From: Calliphora vicina
Lineage: Eukaryota > Arthropoda > Insecta > Diptera > Calliphoridae
Direction: 5' to 3'
DNA length: 64,000 nt
Assembly (NCBI RefSeq): GCF_958450345.1
Contig: NC_088783.1
Coordinates: 97,521,302-97,585,301, forward strand
Shown here: piece by piece, positions 1 to 10,906 of the stretch
Position numbering within the stretch: position 1 is the stretch's first letter
Layout: each line of letters begins with the position of its first letter
Translations under genes and position numbers: made by a program
Notes under the pieces: generated by a model
Told to the model about the DNA's origin: nothing
Databases searched by the model: none
What the model saw: the letters and a program-made list of their open reading frames with translations, nothing else

Positions 1-444
1 GGTTTGTTTTGTTTAGAATTTTGTTTTCAATTCGCGAAAAAATTAACAGCGTAGCTACATTTTCCAATTTGTAATGCCGTTTTAAAAAACAAAAAATTTC
101 GAAATTTAGCTAACAAATTATTTTTTTGCACACAAAATTTATATTTCTAAAACTACAGCGCAGATTAAAAAAGTTTCAGTCTTACTTAAAGATAATTTTG
201 CGGAATTTCGGTTTTTCTAGTTTATTCAATACGCTAAACCGTTTTTGAATTACCTGAACATATGTATGTAGTGCAAACTAATCCATTTTTTAAATAACGG
301 TATATCTCGAAAAAAAAGAGCTAACCTTAAAAACGATAATCACCACTGGGTGGTGACAAAAAAAATCAATTTCGTGCACAGTGTAATTTTTATTCATATA
401 TGTATGTTTGGATTATGTTTGACTTGCATTTGATTTGAAAATAT
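1..444. other. AT-rich non-coding flank
   Basis: No convincing ORF, RNA gene or terminal repeat was found. The stretch ends at the ATAT target-site copy of the first Gypsy element. It may be old TE sequence. Confidence 0.4.
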
Positions 445-1000
445 TGTTACGTTTTAATCTTTTCACAACGTTTGGTTTATTTCCTTTAAATAAACCGGAT
501 AGTAGTGTAAAAATTGTAACAACTCTTTATTTATTTAAAATGTACAACAACCACAGAATTAAATAGTCACTCAATGTTTTTTATACACGTTTATAAATTC
601 GCAGAAATACAGACACACTTTATAATGTACACGAATTCACTTAAAAAATACAACACACTTTAAGTCTCTGATAAACTCACTAACGACTGCAAACTCTGCC
701 ACTATTTATAACACTGCCATCTGCACTCTAGATTGCTCTTTAACTGTCTAGAGCTTTCTAATACATACGCCATCTGTGGTGTACTTTCTACAATGTTCTT
801 TAACTGAATATTCGAATTCGAATATACGGTCGCAGAAAACAGCGCTGCCATACTTACGATCAATGGTTAACTGAAAGCTTTTATTCAATGTTAATAATGC
901 CCACAGATATGTTAGAGGCACTGCTATTTGAAAGCATTATGCAACTTTTAAATTTCCCGTTAAAATCGTTATATTTGAATTCAAGTACAATTTCGTAACA
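445..1000 (-). repeat. Gypsy-1 3' LTR
   Basis: About 556 bp, homologous to 4233-4811 and, in inverted orientation, to 4895-5593. It begins TGTTACG and ends CGTAACA. Next to it, at about 1001-1020, is the purine-rich minus-strand sequence expected for a polypurine tract. Confidence 0.85.
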
Positions 1001-1119
1001 CTGCCCGCTTAAGCCTGTTCGTCCCGAATAGGCATAGATTCACTTCTCTCATAGGCAGCTAGTCGTTCTAGATGTACGACCTTCATTTTAGATCTCGGGC
1101 TCTTTTATTTCTGTATTCT

Positions 1120-1836
1120 CTACACCACGTCGTTTAATCTCCTAATCACCTTGTATGGTCCATCCCAATGGGTTTGTAGTTTTGGAGACATTCCTTTCTT
1201 ACGTTGTGGGTTATACAGCAGTACAAGTTGGCCTTCATTAAATCCCTCAGAATTCGCTGCTCGATCGTATCTGGCTTTCATTTTGTCGCTGGTCATTTTT
1301 ATTCGTCTGCGTAAGAATTCGTGAAGTTCGTTAAGGTCATCATGCTCTTGGGAAGTGTTTTCATTATTTGATGAGGGCTTAATACCGAATTCTAAATTAC
1401 CAGGCAACTTGAGTTCTGTCCCGAAGACAATTGTTGCAGGTGTTCGAGAGGTATGTTTGGTATGTGTTCATCCCATTCCTTCTGGTGTGCACTGAACACT
1501 TTTCTTAAATATTCCTCCAGGGTGCGATTGAATCTTTCGACCATGCCATCAGATTGAGGATGCAGTGGCGTTGTTCTAGTGTTTCTTATTCCGTATAAAT
1601 CGCACATTTCCTTGAATACGGCTGATTCAAAATTTCTACCCTGATCCGAGTGCAACTCCAGTGGAACACCAATGAGAAATGGGGTAATTTCTCTGCAATA
1701 TAGACCAATCTGCACTGGACTCTATATGCATTAGTCGAACGTCAATGACACGTTCCTTTTCCTCGGCTTTTGCGCAATGCTTGCATTCCAGGTTGCAAGG
1801 CCGTCTTGAGAGCGCGTCCGCATTGCCGTGTTTCAA
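1120..1836 (-). pseudogene. Gypsy-1 integrase remnant
   Basis: Three overlapping open fragments. The upstream one (1636-1836) has the RNase H/integrase linker motif HGNADALSRRPC and C-X2-C cysteines. The next (1392-1715) has the late catalytic core, with LHSDQGRNFES and the glutamate-bearing SDGMVERFNRTLEEYL. The last (1120-1407) has the C-terminal part with the GPYKVIRRL motif typical of Gypsy integrases. The HHCC zinc domain and the first catalytic aspartate are absent, so an internal deletion is inferred. It cannot encode an active integrase. Confidence 0.85.
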
Positions 1837-1879
1837 ACGCTTCCGGTGTTCGATGCTAAAGTCATACCTCTGAAGCCGC

Positions 1880-3422
1880 TCAATCCAACGAGCCCTTCAG
1901 GTTGTTTAAATTGCAAGAACCACCTGAGGGCAGAATATCGGTTCTCAGTTGGAAGTGCTGACCATACAAATACTTGTGGAAATGCTTCACACACTCTAAT
2001 ACTGCCAGAAGTTCACGGTGCGTTACGCAGTAATTTCTCTCAGGCTTGGAAAGTATTCGGCTGTAGTAGCCTATGACCTTTTCCGTCCCGTTGATCACCT
2101 GCGAAAGCACACCACGTATTCCGTACCCACTCGCATCGCTGTCTAGCACAAACTTCGCCCCTGGGATGGGATATGCCAAAATTGGTGCTGTACACAACAA
2201 TTCCTTTAACTGAAGGAATGTCTGTTCTTGAGATTCACTCCACAGGAACGCTCGCGACTTCTGCGTTAGCTCATGTAGGCTTGCGGCAACACTGGCAAAA
2301 TTCGGTACAAATCGTTGGTAGTACGTGCAAAGGCCTAGAAAACTGCGCAATTCGTGAAGATTTCTCGGATGAGGCCAGTCCTTTACGGCTCGTATTTTAT
2401 CTTCATCTGTTGATATGCAGTCTGCTGTTACGCGATGCTCTAAATACTTAACTTCTTTCTGGAACAATGCACATTTCTTTACGCTAAGTTTTAGTCCAGC
2501 CGCAGCTATTCGTGGAGAAGTTCTTAATTCTTTAAGGTTTTTCAGGTGTTCATCGAAAGACTTCCCCATTACAGGACATCACATTAAACTGTCATAATCC
2601 ATCACTAGCACTAATGGCAGTTTTCTCTTTGTCTTTTTCTTTTTCTGCAATCTCTACCTGCCAATAACCACTTTGCAAGTCCAATGTGGAGAACCATTTT
2701 GTTCCAGCTAATGTGTCAATTCTTGGTAGCGGGTAGCTGTGTTTCTTGGTAACGTCGTTCAGCTTTCTATAATCGACGCAAAACCTAGTGCTGGCGTCTT
2801 TCTTTTTAACTAACACAACAGGCGAGCTCCAAGGAATTGAAGATGGTTCGATTACTCCATTCGGCTCCATTTCGTTAACTGAGGAATTGCTAGAGGAATG
2901 CTTCTGGGCGCCTGCTTTATGGGCCTCGATTCGCCAGTATTTATTTGATGCTTTACAATTGCCGTTCTACCTTGGCTTTGACTTTTTAAGGCGAAGACCG
3001 AGGTATGTTTCTTCAGAAGCTGTTTGGCCTTATTTCTATCGGGCGGCCACATATTCCGCTAGTAGCTCGTGTTCTTTGGTAGATTTATTGGCAGGTTCCG
3101 GATTTTTCTCGCAATTGATTACTGCCTCTGCTGAAGTGCATCGACCTATTTCGGAATTTGGCTTAACGACTTTTTCAGAGCTGGACAGGTTAAGCACTCT
3201 TACAGGAACTATTTTGTTGTTGCAGGGTTTAACGAGGGCTTTTGCTGTTATAAGATCACTTTTTATTTCTGCTGGTTCTACCACCCTCAAACTGTTGTCC
3301 TCACAATCTCCCTCCATACAGGCCCATATTAAAGTTTCTGACTGTGGTGGTAGTCTCTGATGCTCGACGGTAACTAGCTTTCTTACTTGAGTCCTATTTT
3401 CATATCCCAGCTCTTGTCCCAT
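1880..3422 (-). pseudogene. Gypsy-1 reverse transcriptase/RNase H remnant
   Basis: Broken frames carry a protease-RT linker (3036-3422), the RT start with RFCVDYRKLNDVT (2592-2870), then the thumb and RNase H (1880-2569) with RSFLGLCTYYQRFVPNF and FVLDSDASGYGIRGVLSQ. The piece with the YxDD catalytic motif is missing or disrupted between 2592 and 2569, where the sister copy retains VYLEDI. Frames shift at least three times. Gag-pro-pol order with integrase last is the Gypsy order. Confidence 0.85.
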
Positions 3423-3526
3423 AGTGCTAGCTCGTTTTAGTTTAAAGGTTCTTGTAACGATTGATGATTCGACTGCTGGTTGTTTCTTGGAGGCGAAACA
3501 GATCTGGTTCGTTTTCTCGGTGCTTT

Positions 3527-4197
3527 TCAGTTTCGCTGAATATGACCAGATTTACCGCAATTATAACATTTTACTCTGGCTTTGCTATGCTTATCATTAA
3601 ACGCCTCCAAGACCTTTTTTAATTCGTCGACTATATTTATCTCGTCTTCAGCAACAACCTCGATATTGCGCACCTTGCATATTTGCGGCTTTGAAATTAT
3701 TTTCGCCGTTTCTTGCGCCAGTGCAAATGAGACTGTTTCAGCAAATGATGGTTTAGGTGTAGCACAAACCGCATGTTTTATTTCAGGATCGCGAATGCCA
3801 TTGACGAATGCCTCTATCTTAATATGGTCCAAAAATGGATTTTTTTCCCCTGGATAAGTGAGCTGTAGCAAACGCTCGATTTCCAACGCAAAATCTTGTA
3901 GTGTCTCATAGCCTTATGCACTCTACCACGCAATTCCATTCGGTATAATTCTTTTTTATGTTCGCCACCGTACTTACGTTGTAGCGCCTCCATTATGTCA
4001 TCATAACAATTTCTGTTGCTCGCTGGCATGCTTTCAAGAACTACCGCTGCATTTCCTTTTAAGGCCAAAATCAACTCACGCCGCTTGAATTCGTCTATCA
4101 GCCTCTTCTGCAATTCTGCCTTGTTACCTGCTGTTGGTAGCTACAACTTACTCAATTCTTTCTTGAGTTGTTCAACTTTTAGTTCCTCAAACTTCAT
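3527..4197 (-). pseudogene. Gypsy-1 gag remnant
   Basis: The ATG at 4197-4195 starts the same N-terminus as the gag at 5629. After about 30 codons the sequence jumps to ELILALKGNAAVVLES; in the sister element about 640 bp of coiled-coil sequence lies between, so this copy has an internal deletion. A capsid-like helical region follows, then one zinc knuckle, CYNCGKSGHIQRN, near the C-terminus. Frames are broken near 3815-3910. Confidence 0.85.
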
Positions 4198-4211
4198 GCT
4201 TATTATTTTGC

Positions 4212-4230
4212 AATCCCACTTCTGACACCA
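4212..4230 (-). promoter_or_regulatory. primer-binding site, tRNA-Leu type
   Basis: Minus-strand TGGTGTCAGAAGTGGGATT lies two bases inside the 5' LTR. It is complementary to the 3' end of animal tRNA-Leu, as I recall it (AATCCCACTTCTGACA plus CCA). Confidence 0.75.
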
Positions 4231-4232
4231 AT

Positions 4233-4811
4233 TGTTACGTTTTAACCTTTTCAAAACGTTTGGTTTATTTCCTTTAAATAAACCGGATACTTTTGATTGC
4301 AAATAAAAGCCGTTTAGTAGTTTAAAAATTATAACAACTTTTTATTTATTTAAAATGTACAACAACCATAGAATTAAATAGTTACTCAATGTTTTTTATA
4401 CACGTTTATAAATTCGCAGAAATACAGACACACTTTATAATGTACACGAATTCACTTGAAAAATACAACACACTTTAAGGCACTCAGTTGATATTTATTC
4501 GAAAAGCGTTTCTGATAAACTCACTAACGACTGCAACCTCTGCCACTATTTATAACACTGTCATCTGCACTCTAGATTGCTCTTTAACTGTCTAGAGCTT
4601 TCTAATACATACGCCATCTGTGGTGTAGTTTCTACAATGTTCTTTAACTGAATATTCGAATATACGGTCACAGCAAACAGCGTTGCCATTCTTATGATCA
4701 ATGGTTAACTGAAAGCGTTTATTCAATGTTAATAATGCCCACAGATATGTTAGAGACACTGCTATTTTTAAATCAGCCGTTATATTTGAATTCAAGTACA
4801 ATTTCGTAACA
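4233..4811 (-). repeat. Gypsy-1 5' LTR
   Basis: About 579 bp. On the minus strand it carries a TATAAATA box (plus coordinates about 4545-4555) and two copies of the U3 motif CAGTTAAAGARCA. The sister LTR at 4895 has three longer copies. Confidence 0.85.
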
Positions 4812-4894
4812 ATATATACAATGAATCTTATGGTCATAGAATAAAATACACATAGAAGCTTTACTGAAAGACAAAATACCATTCCAATCCATAT

Positions 4895-5593
4895 TGTTAC
4901 GAAATTGTACTTGAATTCAAATATAACGATTTTAACGGCCGATTTAAAGTTGAATAATGCTTTCAAACAGCAGTGCCTCTCAAACTGTAACATATCTGTG
5001 GGTATTATTAACATTGAATAAATGCTTTGAGTTGATCGTAGGTATGGCAACGCTGAATGTTTGCTGCGACTCGTATATTCGAATTCGAAAGCTTTCGACT
5101 TCGAATATACGAGCTTTGGCAGTTAAAGAACATTGTAGAGAGTTCACCAGAGATGGCGTGTGTATTCGAAAGCTCTAGACTTCTAATATACGAGTTTTCA
5201 CAGTTAAAGAGCATTGTAGAAAGTTCACCAGAGATTGCGTGTGTATTCGTAAGCTCTATATTTCGAATATACGAGTTTTGACAGTTAAAGAACATTGTAG
5301 AAAGTTCACCAGAGATGGCGTGTGTATAAATAGTGGCCATGGTTACAGTCGTGAGTTTCAGTTTATAGAGACTCTGAGTGCCTTAAAGTGTGCTGTATTT
5401 TCAAGTGTGTCTGTATTTCTGAGAATTTATAAACGTGTATAAAATAAAACATTGAGTGACTATTTAATTCTGTTGTTGTACATTTTAAATAAATAAAGAG
5501 TTGTTACAATTTTCAAATCACTAAACGACTTTTATTTGCAATCAATAGTATCCGGTTTATTTAAAGGAAATAAACCAACGTTAAAACATAACA
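4895..5593 (+). repeat. Gypsy-2 5' LTR with triplicated U3 repeat
   Basis: 699 bp, 120 bp longer than the Gypsy-1 5' LTR. Three tandem units of about 80 bp at about 5096-5325 each contain CAGTTAAAGARCATTGTAGA, GTTCACCAGAGAT and a CGAATATACGAG-like motif. They end at a TATAAATA box (5324-5331). Units like these in U3 commonly act as enhancers; that role is inferred. Confidence 0.85.
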
Positions 5594-5595
5594 AT

Positions 5596-5614
5596 TGGTG
5601 TCAGAAGTGGGATT
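5596..5614 (+). promoter_or_regulatory. primer-binding site, tRNA-Leu type
   Basis: TGGTGTCAGAAGTGGGATT lies two bases after the LTR end. It is identical to the Gypsy-1 site and complementary to the tRNA-Leu 3' end. Confidence 0.75.
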
Positions 5615-5628
5615 GCAAAATAATAAGC

Positions 5629-6594
5629 ATGAAGTTTGAGGAACTAAAAGTTGAACTCAAGAAAGAATTGAGTAAGTCGGAGCTACCAACAGCAGGTAAT
5701 AAAGCAGAATTGTAGAAGAGGCTCATAGATGAATTCAAACGGCGTGATATTGACATATGAGCTTACGAATTTGAGTATAAAGAAGAAATAGAAGTTTCTA
5801 CCCGTGCAACAACAAACAGCATGAATTTAAGCACTATGTTTGCTGCTATGATGGACAAATTCAAAGAAACAAATGAGAAATTTCCTGAAGTTCAAGAAAC
5901 TTCTTCAAGAAACTTCTAACATCAACAACGAGAAGCTTCTTGCCGACAACGAGAAACTTCTTGCTGAGGTTAAATCTGAAGTCAAAGAAACTATTAACAA
6001 TTAGCTGAAATGGAAACAAAACTTCAAGAATCTTCTAGAGCCACAGATGAGAAAATACAGGAAATGTCTGAAGTTATTAACAGCAGAGTGGATGTCGTTG
6101 ATCAAAAGGTATCAGAGTTAGAAACAAAAGTGAATAATGTTCAATGTCAAGAACGAGCAGTTATTAACAGCAGAATGGATGACATTGATAAATAGGTATC
6201 CGACTTGGTAACAAAATTGAATAATCATCAATGTCAAGAAGGAGCGGTACGAATTATTCCAGAATCCTCTAGTAGAATAAAAGCCCCTAGTTTTTATGGC
6301 ACCTCACCATTGAATGTGTTTAGGTTCCAGTTTGATACGGTTGCCATTAGAAACGTGTGGAATGTCGAAGAAAAAGCTATCGAGTTGGTTTTGGCCTTAA
6401 AAGGAAATGCAGCGGTAGTCCTTGAAAGCGTGCAAGTAAGTAACAGAAATAGTTATGATGACATAATGGATGCTCTACAACGTAAGTATGGTGGAAAGAA
6501 ATATACCGAATGGAATTGAGTGGTAGAGTTCAGAAACCCAAATGAGACGCTACAAGACTTTGCGACGGAAATTGAACGTTTGATGCAGCAGAAA
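5629..6594 (+). pseudogene. Gypsy-2 gag remnant
   Basis: The ATG at 5629 starts MKFEELKVELKKEL, but in-frame stops follow near 5713 and 5758. Downstream fragments hold heptad-rich coiled-coil repeats (about 5870-6240; repeated units such as KVSELETKV and AVINSR). A capsid-like region follows, with APSFYGTSPLNVFRFQF and LVLALKGNAAVVLES (6241-6519). The end of gag with its zinc knuckle is deleted: frame 6520-6594 runs directly into protease sequence. Confidence 0.85.
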
Positions 6595-7872
6595 AATAGC
6601 AATCTTACGGCTAGTGGATACATCAACGGTCAGAAGCACATCTTTACTATAGACACTGGAGCGTCTCAGTCTATCAACAGACCTGACTTAGTAAAGAAAA
6701 CAATAGAACCACTATGCGGGGTAAGTCTGCGCACTGCTACAGGAGAGCCTGTCACTGTCTATGGTTAAGTAAATGTGAAATTAACCATTGCCAACATGTA
6801 TCATGTATTTATTGTTGCCGACATTGTGGACGAAGTAATTATTGGTACTGATTTCTTGATTACTCATGACATTACTTTGGATATGGGACTAAAGGTTATA
6901 ATTTGGCGAAATGTGGAGATTCCCCTTGACGTCGGATATGAAAATAGGACTGAAGTAAGAAAGCTAGTTACCATCGAGATTGTGAGGACAACAGTTTGTG
7001 GGTGGTAGAACCAGCACAAATAAAAAGTGATCTTGTAACAGCAAAAGCCCTTGTTAAAACCTGCAACAAAATAGTTCCTGTAAGAGTGCTTAACCTGTCC
7101 AGCTATGAAAAAGTCGTTAAGCCAAATTCCGAAATAGGTCGATGCACTTCAGCAGAGGCAGTAATCAATTGCGAGAAAAACCCGGAACCAGCCAATAAAC
7201 CCACCAAAGAACACGAGCTACTAGCGGAATATGTAGGGAAATGGGTAGGAGGATTAGCGCCACCCGATAGAAATAAGGCCAAACTGCTTCTGAAGAAACA
7301 AACCTCGGGCTTCGCCTTAAAAAGTCAAAGCCAAGGTAGAACGGCAATTGTAAAGCATCAAACAAATAGGGGCAAAGCGAGGCCCAATAAGCAGGCGCCC
7401 AGAAGTATTCCTCTAGCAAAACGAAGTGAGGTGAAGGAGCTGGTTAACGAAATGGAGCGGCATGGAGTAATAGAACCATCTTCAAGTACCATCTTCAGCA
7501 CTAGATTTTGCGTCGATTATAGAAAGCTGAACGACGTTACCAAGAATTACTGCTACCCGCTATCAAGAATTGACGACAGCCTGGACACATTAGCTGGACA
7601 AAATGGTTCTCCACATTGGACTTGCAAAGTGGTCGTGGGCAGGTAGAGATTGCAGAAAAAGACAAAGAGAAAACTGCGTTTAGTGCTAGTGATGGATTAT
7701 GGCAGTTTAATGTGATGCCCTTTGGACTCTGCAATGCTCCAGCCACATTCGAGCGTTTAATGAAACATGTGTTGAAAGGACTTCACTGGAAGTCATGCTT
7801 GGTGTACCTCGAAGACATAATTGTCAAGGGGAAGTCTTTCGATGAACACCTGAAAAACCTTAAAGAATTCAT
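6595..7872 (+). pseudogene. Gypsy-2 protease and partial RT remnant
   Basis: An aspartic protease with intact active-site motif TIDTGASQS (about 6645-6672) and a downstream IIGTDFL is followed by the linker (6996-7480), the RT start RFCVDYRKLND, and RT with PFGLCNAPATFERLM and VYLEDIIV (7616-7876). Stops and frameshifts occur at about 6768, 7008, 7490 and 7646. The frame ends at the truncation at about 7872. Confidence 0.85.
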
Positions 7873-9750
7873 ATAAGGCGTTCTCGTTAGCCCAGCTGTT
7901 TTACCCCAACTGTCAAAATTTTTGTTTATGTTGTGTACTTTTAAGTGCGCGCGATATATGTATGTGTGTGTGTTTGTGCGTACACTTGTTTAGCGTTGTT
8001 TTACAATCATTTCTTCTTTTTTCTACGCGTTTGAACTCTTCATCGAATATTTTTACACCCTCCATATGAAATAAAGTAATTAATATAAATCTTACACTGT
8101 TTTTTTTATTATTAAATTTCAGTTTAAATTCGCCTAGCTTTATTTTTTTGACAGATGGGGTAAAAATAAAAAACAAAATGTATGTTGTTTTTGAATTGTT
8201 GTAGGGACAAGTACACCTTATATGAATTCGCCTTGGGCAACGTAAACGTCATTATTTCTTCACTGAATACCAAACAAATGTTGACAGTCATCGATAAATG
8301 GCAACGGGAATACGGATTTACAACAAACATTTAAAAACGGCATTATGGTGTGTCGACGACGCCAAACAGAATAAGGGTGAGTATTTTGTCTGCGTTGTCG
8401 CCTGCCATAATGCGTTTTTTGCTTTCCATACAAATATCCGTCACACATGCAATCTCCAAATAATTTTTTATGTAACCGAACGAGCCGCTAACTGTACCAT
8501 GTTATTTTGTAACAACGTGGTTCGAACATACCATCGACAAGAATTGCCCACACGAGACAAATTCGTGTCTGGTCAAAAAGGAGTTAGCAATAGACTTTGA
8601 CAGTTTCGAAACTAAAATTTATAAACAAAGTACGACTCTCTATTTTTTCTATATTACTCTCTCACATATACGGGTACCATGTGAATTCAACACCATCACA
8701 AAGTATACAGAGGTGTCAAATTTGACAGTTCAAAAACACTAAAATCAGCTTTTTTTGAAATTGTTTCGATAGAAAGAGAAAACAAATTTGTTCATCTTTC
8801 GATGAACACCTGAAAAACCTTAAAGAATTCATATAAGGCGTTCTCGTTAGCCCAGCTGTTTTACCCCAACTGTCAAAATTTTTGTTTATGTTGTGTACTT
8901 TTAAGTGCGCGCGATATATGTATGTGTGTGTGTTTGTGCGTACACTTGTTTCGCGTTGTTTTACAATCATTTCTTCTTTTTTCTACGCGTTTGAACTCTT
9001 CATCGAATATTTTTACACCCTCCATATGAAATAAAGTAATTAATATAAATCTTACACTGTTTTTTTTATTATTAAATTTCAGTTTAAATTCGCCTAGCTT
9101 TATTTTTTTGACAGATGGGGTAAAAAGAAAAAACAAAATGTATGTTGTTTTTGAATTGTTGTAGGGACAAGTACACCTTATATGAATTCGCCTTGGGCAA
9201 CGTAAACGTCATTATTTCTTCACTGAATACCAAACAAATGTTGACAGTCATCGATAAATGGCAACGGGAATACGGATTTACAACAAACATTTAAAAACGG
9301 CATTATGGTGTGTCGACGACGCCAAACAGAATAAGGGTGAGTATTTTGTCTGCGTTGTCGCCTGCCATAATGCGTTTTTTGCTTTCCATACAAATATCCG
9401 TCACACATGCAATCTCCAAATAATTTTTTATGTAACCGAACGAGCCGCTAACTGTACCATGTTATTTTGTAACAACGTGGTTCGAACATACCATCGACAA
9501 GAATTGCCCACACGAGACAAATTCATGTCTGGTCAAAAAGGAGTTAGCAATAGACTTTGACAGTTTCGAAACTAAAATTTATAAACAAAGTACGACTCTC
9601 TATTTTTTCTATATTACTCTCTCACATATACGGGTACCATGTGAATTCAACACCATCACAAAGTATACAGAGGTGTCAAATTTGACAGTTCAAAAACACT
9701 AAAATCAGCTTTTTTTGAAATTGTTTCGATAGAAAGAGAAAACAAATTTG
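7835..9750. repeat. tandem segmental duplication, 956-bp units
   Basis: Units 7835-8790 and 8795-9750 align at an offset of exactly 960 bases. I found three mismatches (7993/8953, 8167/9127, 8565/9525). They are separated by the 4-base filler TTCA. Each unit contains 38 bp of Gypsy-2 pol, a truncated TIR element, about 350 bp of unassigned sequence with an imperfect hairpin (8330-8415), the left end of a hAT element, and part of a MITE. Short ORFs inside occur twice only because of the duplication and resemble no known protein. Confidence 0.93.
7872..8235. mobile_element. left-truncated MITE (CAAGGCGAATTCATATAAGG ends)
   Basis: The right end (8213-8235) reads as an inverted copy of the left boundary: GAATTCATATAAGG at 7868 faces CCTTATATGAATTC at 8217. 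The outermost CAAGGC of the left end is lost at the Gypsy-2 junction. The ends resemble those of the hAT-like element at 10907. A second copy lies in the duplicated unit at 8832-9195. Confidence 0.55.
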
Positions 9751-9880
9751 CGGTTTAATACAGACAGTGCGTTAAAACAAACAACTATATAAATAAGCAC
9801 AAAACCAAACCAGTTGAAATTGTTTCGAGCGAAAGAGATAAATATATTTTTTTTGCCGTATCGCCTCTGTATACTTTGTG
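9657..9880. mobile_element. MITE, CACAAAGTATACAGAGG TIRs
   Basis: 224 bp with inverted ends CACAAAGTATACAGAGG/CCTCTGTATACTTTGTG, flanked by ACACCAT on both sides (9650-9656, 9881-9887). This is hAT-like, with the eighth TSD base diverged. A partial copy (8697-8790) lies in the first duplicated unit, so the duplication breakpoint falls inside this element. Confidence 0.75.
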
Positions 9881-9903
9881 ACACCATTGTCAGAAATGTA
9901 AAC

Positions 9904-10722
9904 TAGAGATGAGCAATATTTCCATACCTGTGATTTAATCACTGTGATTGAAAAATCATTGGTAACAACAGTTACTGAATATAGCAAGTAACAGGTACAT
10001 TTAAGTCGTTCTCTCATATTTTTCAACATACTGTTAAATGTCGTTTCTTAATATTTTTCAACATTCACTGGTAACGTTTTTAAAAAATCACTGGTAACAA
10101 ATGGAGAAAGTAACAGGTACTTTTAATGCCGTTCTTTTTTTCGTTCTTTTCACTGGTAACAACAGTTACTGCATATTTTTAGGCGCATAATTTTATATAT
10201 CAGTTAGTTCTCTTAAAATTTTGTTGCATTTGCTTAATTCTGTTATTTTCCTATGTTTTTTTAACAGATGTTTTTAAATCAGCAAATATTAGTTTTTGGT
10301 TAACATAAGAACAGATTTAAGAATGAAAATAATACATAATTCGTCAATTCACAAGGTCTCTTATCATGTCATATTGTCATAATGTCCTAATATTTTACAA
10401 TGGTTTTTATTGTTTTTCAAGCAAAAAATGTTCTACAATAATACTACTCTGTATGCTATGTTTATTGTGTTATCGTAACCAACCAGCAGAGACCTGCTAC
10501 GAATGCTTAAGAGTCGGTTAAGACGAGCTGCTGAGTCGTGATATATTAGGACATTATGACTGATAAGAGACCTTGTGAATTGACCAAATGTATTCTTCTT
10601 AACATAATTGTTATTTTGCTTAACATAGACAAAACGTGATCACTGTTTAAAAGAACAGTTATTTATAAATCACGTTCACTGAGAACAACGTTCTTCAAAA
10701 ATCACGGGATCGCTCATCTCTA
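9904..10722. mobile_element. hAT non-autonomous element, TAGAGATGAGC TIRs
   Basis: 819 bp bounded by TAGAGATGAGC and its inverse, with a perfect 8-bp TSD ATGTAAAC (9896-9903, 10723-10730). It contains repeated GGTAACAACAGTTACT motifs and a nested inverted-repeat element. No ORF. Confidence 0.88.
10344..10583. mobile_element. nested MITE, TCAATTCACAAGGTCTC TIRs
   Basis: About 240 bp with near-perfect inverted ends of more than 20 bp (ACAAGGTCTCTTATC and inverse) and an inner inverted block GTCATAATGTCCTAATAT. TSD not resolved. Confidence 0.65.
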
Positions 10723-10906
10723 ATGTAAACACATCAAATGTCTTGAAATTTTAACTAAAAATTGTCGATTAAATATAGTTCAATTCACGTTAATTCTTTA
10801 ACACACATAATTTTTTAATTTTATTCTACACTTTAGCACATTTTAATTCTCAAAACACGTCCAATTTTCACAAACTAAAAATAAATTTTTTTTTATAATT
10901 TTTGAC

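Larger units (their letters stand above)
445..4811 (-). mobile_element. Gypsy LTR retrotransposon 1 (defective)
   Basis: Two LTRs (445-1000 and 4233-4811) share TGTTACG...CGTAACA ends and flank degenerate gag and pol read on the minus strand. The 4-bp direct repeat ATAT lies just outside both ends (441-444, 4812-4815), the TSD size usual for many Gypsy elements. At 4.4 kb it is well short of a full Gypsy element. Gag lacks a block present in the sister copy at 4895, the protease active site is missing, and the integrase has lost its zinc-binding N-terminus and part of the core. The primer site matches tRNA-Leu, as known for mdg3-like families; assignment to that lineage is inference. Confidence 0.9.
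4895..7872 (+). mobile_element. Gypsy LTR retrotransposon 2 (3'-truncated)
   Basis: Same family as Gypsy-1, in opposite orientation and only 83 bp from it, so the two 5' LTRs face each other. It contains the 5' LTR (4895-5593), primer site, gag and part of pol. The sequence stops inside RT at about 7872, where it joins an unrelated TIR sequence (AAAGAATT then CATATAAGG). No 3' LTR follows. Confidence 0.88.

Noticed and set aside
2788..3360. 190-aa plus-strand ORF
   Set aside because: Antisense shadow of the Gypsy-1 linker/RT region; no domain.
7913..8448. Minus-strand ORFs of 62-87 aa also present 960 bp downstream
   Set aside because: Same duplication effect; AT-rich, no motif.
8298..8600. 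100-aa ORF repeated at 9258-9560
   Set aside because: The repetition is due to the tandem segmental duplication; it overlaps a hairpin and resembles no protein.
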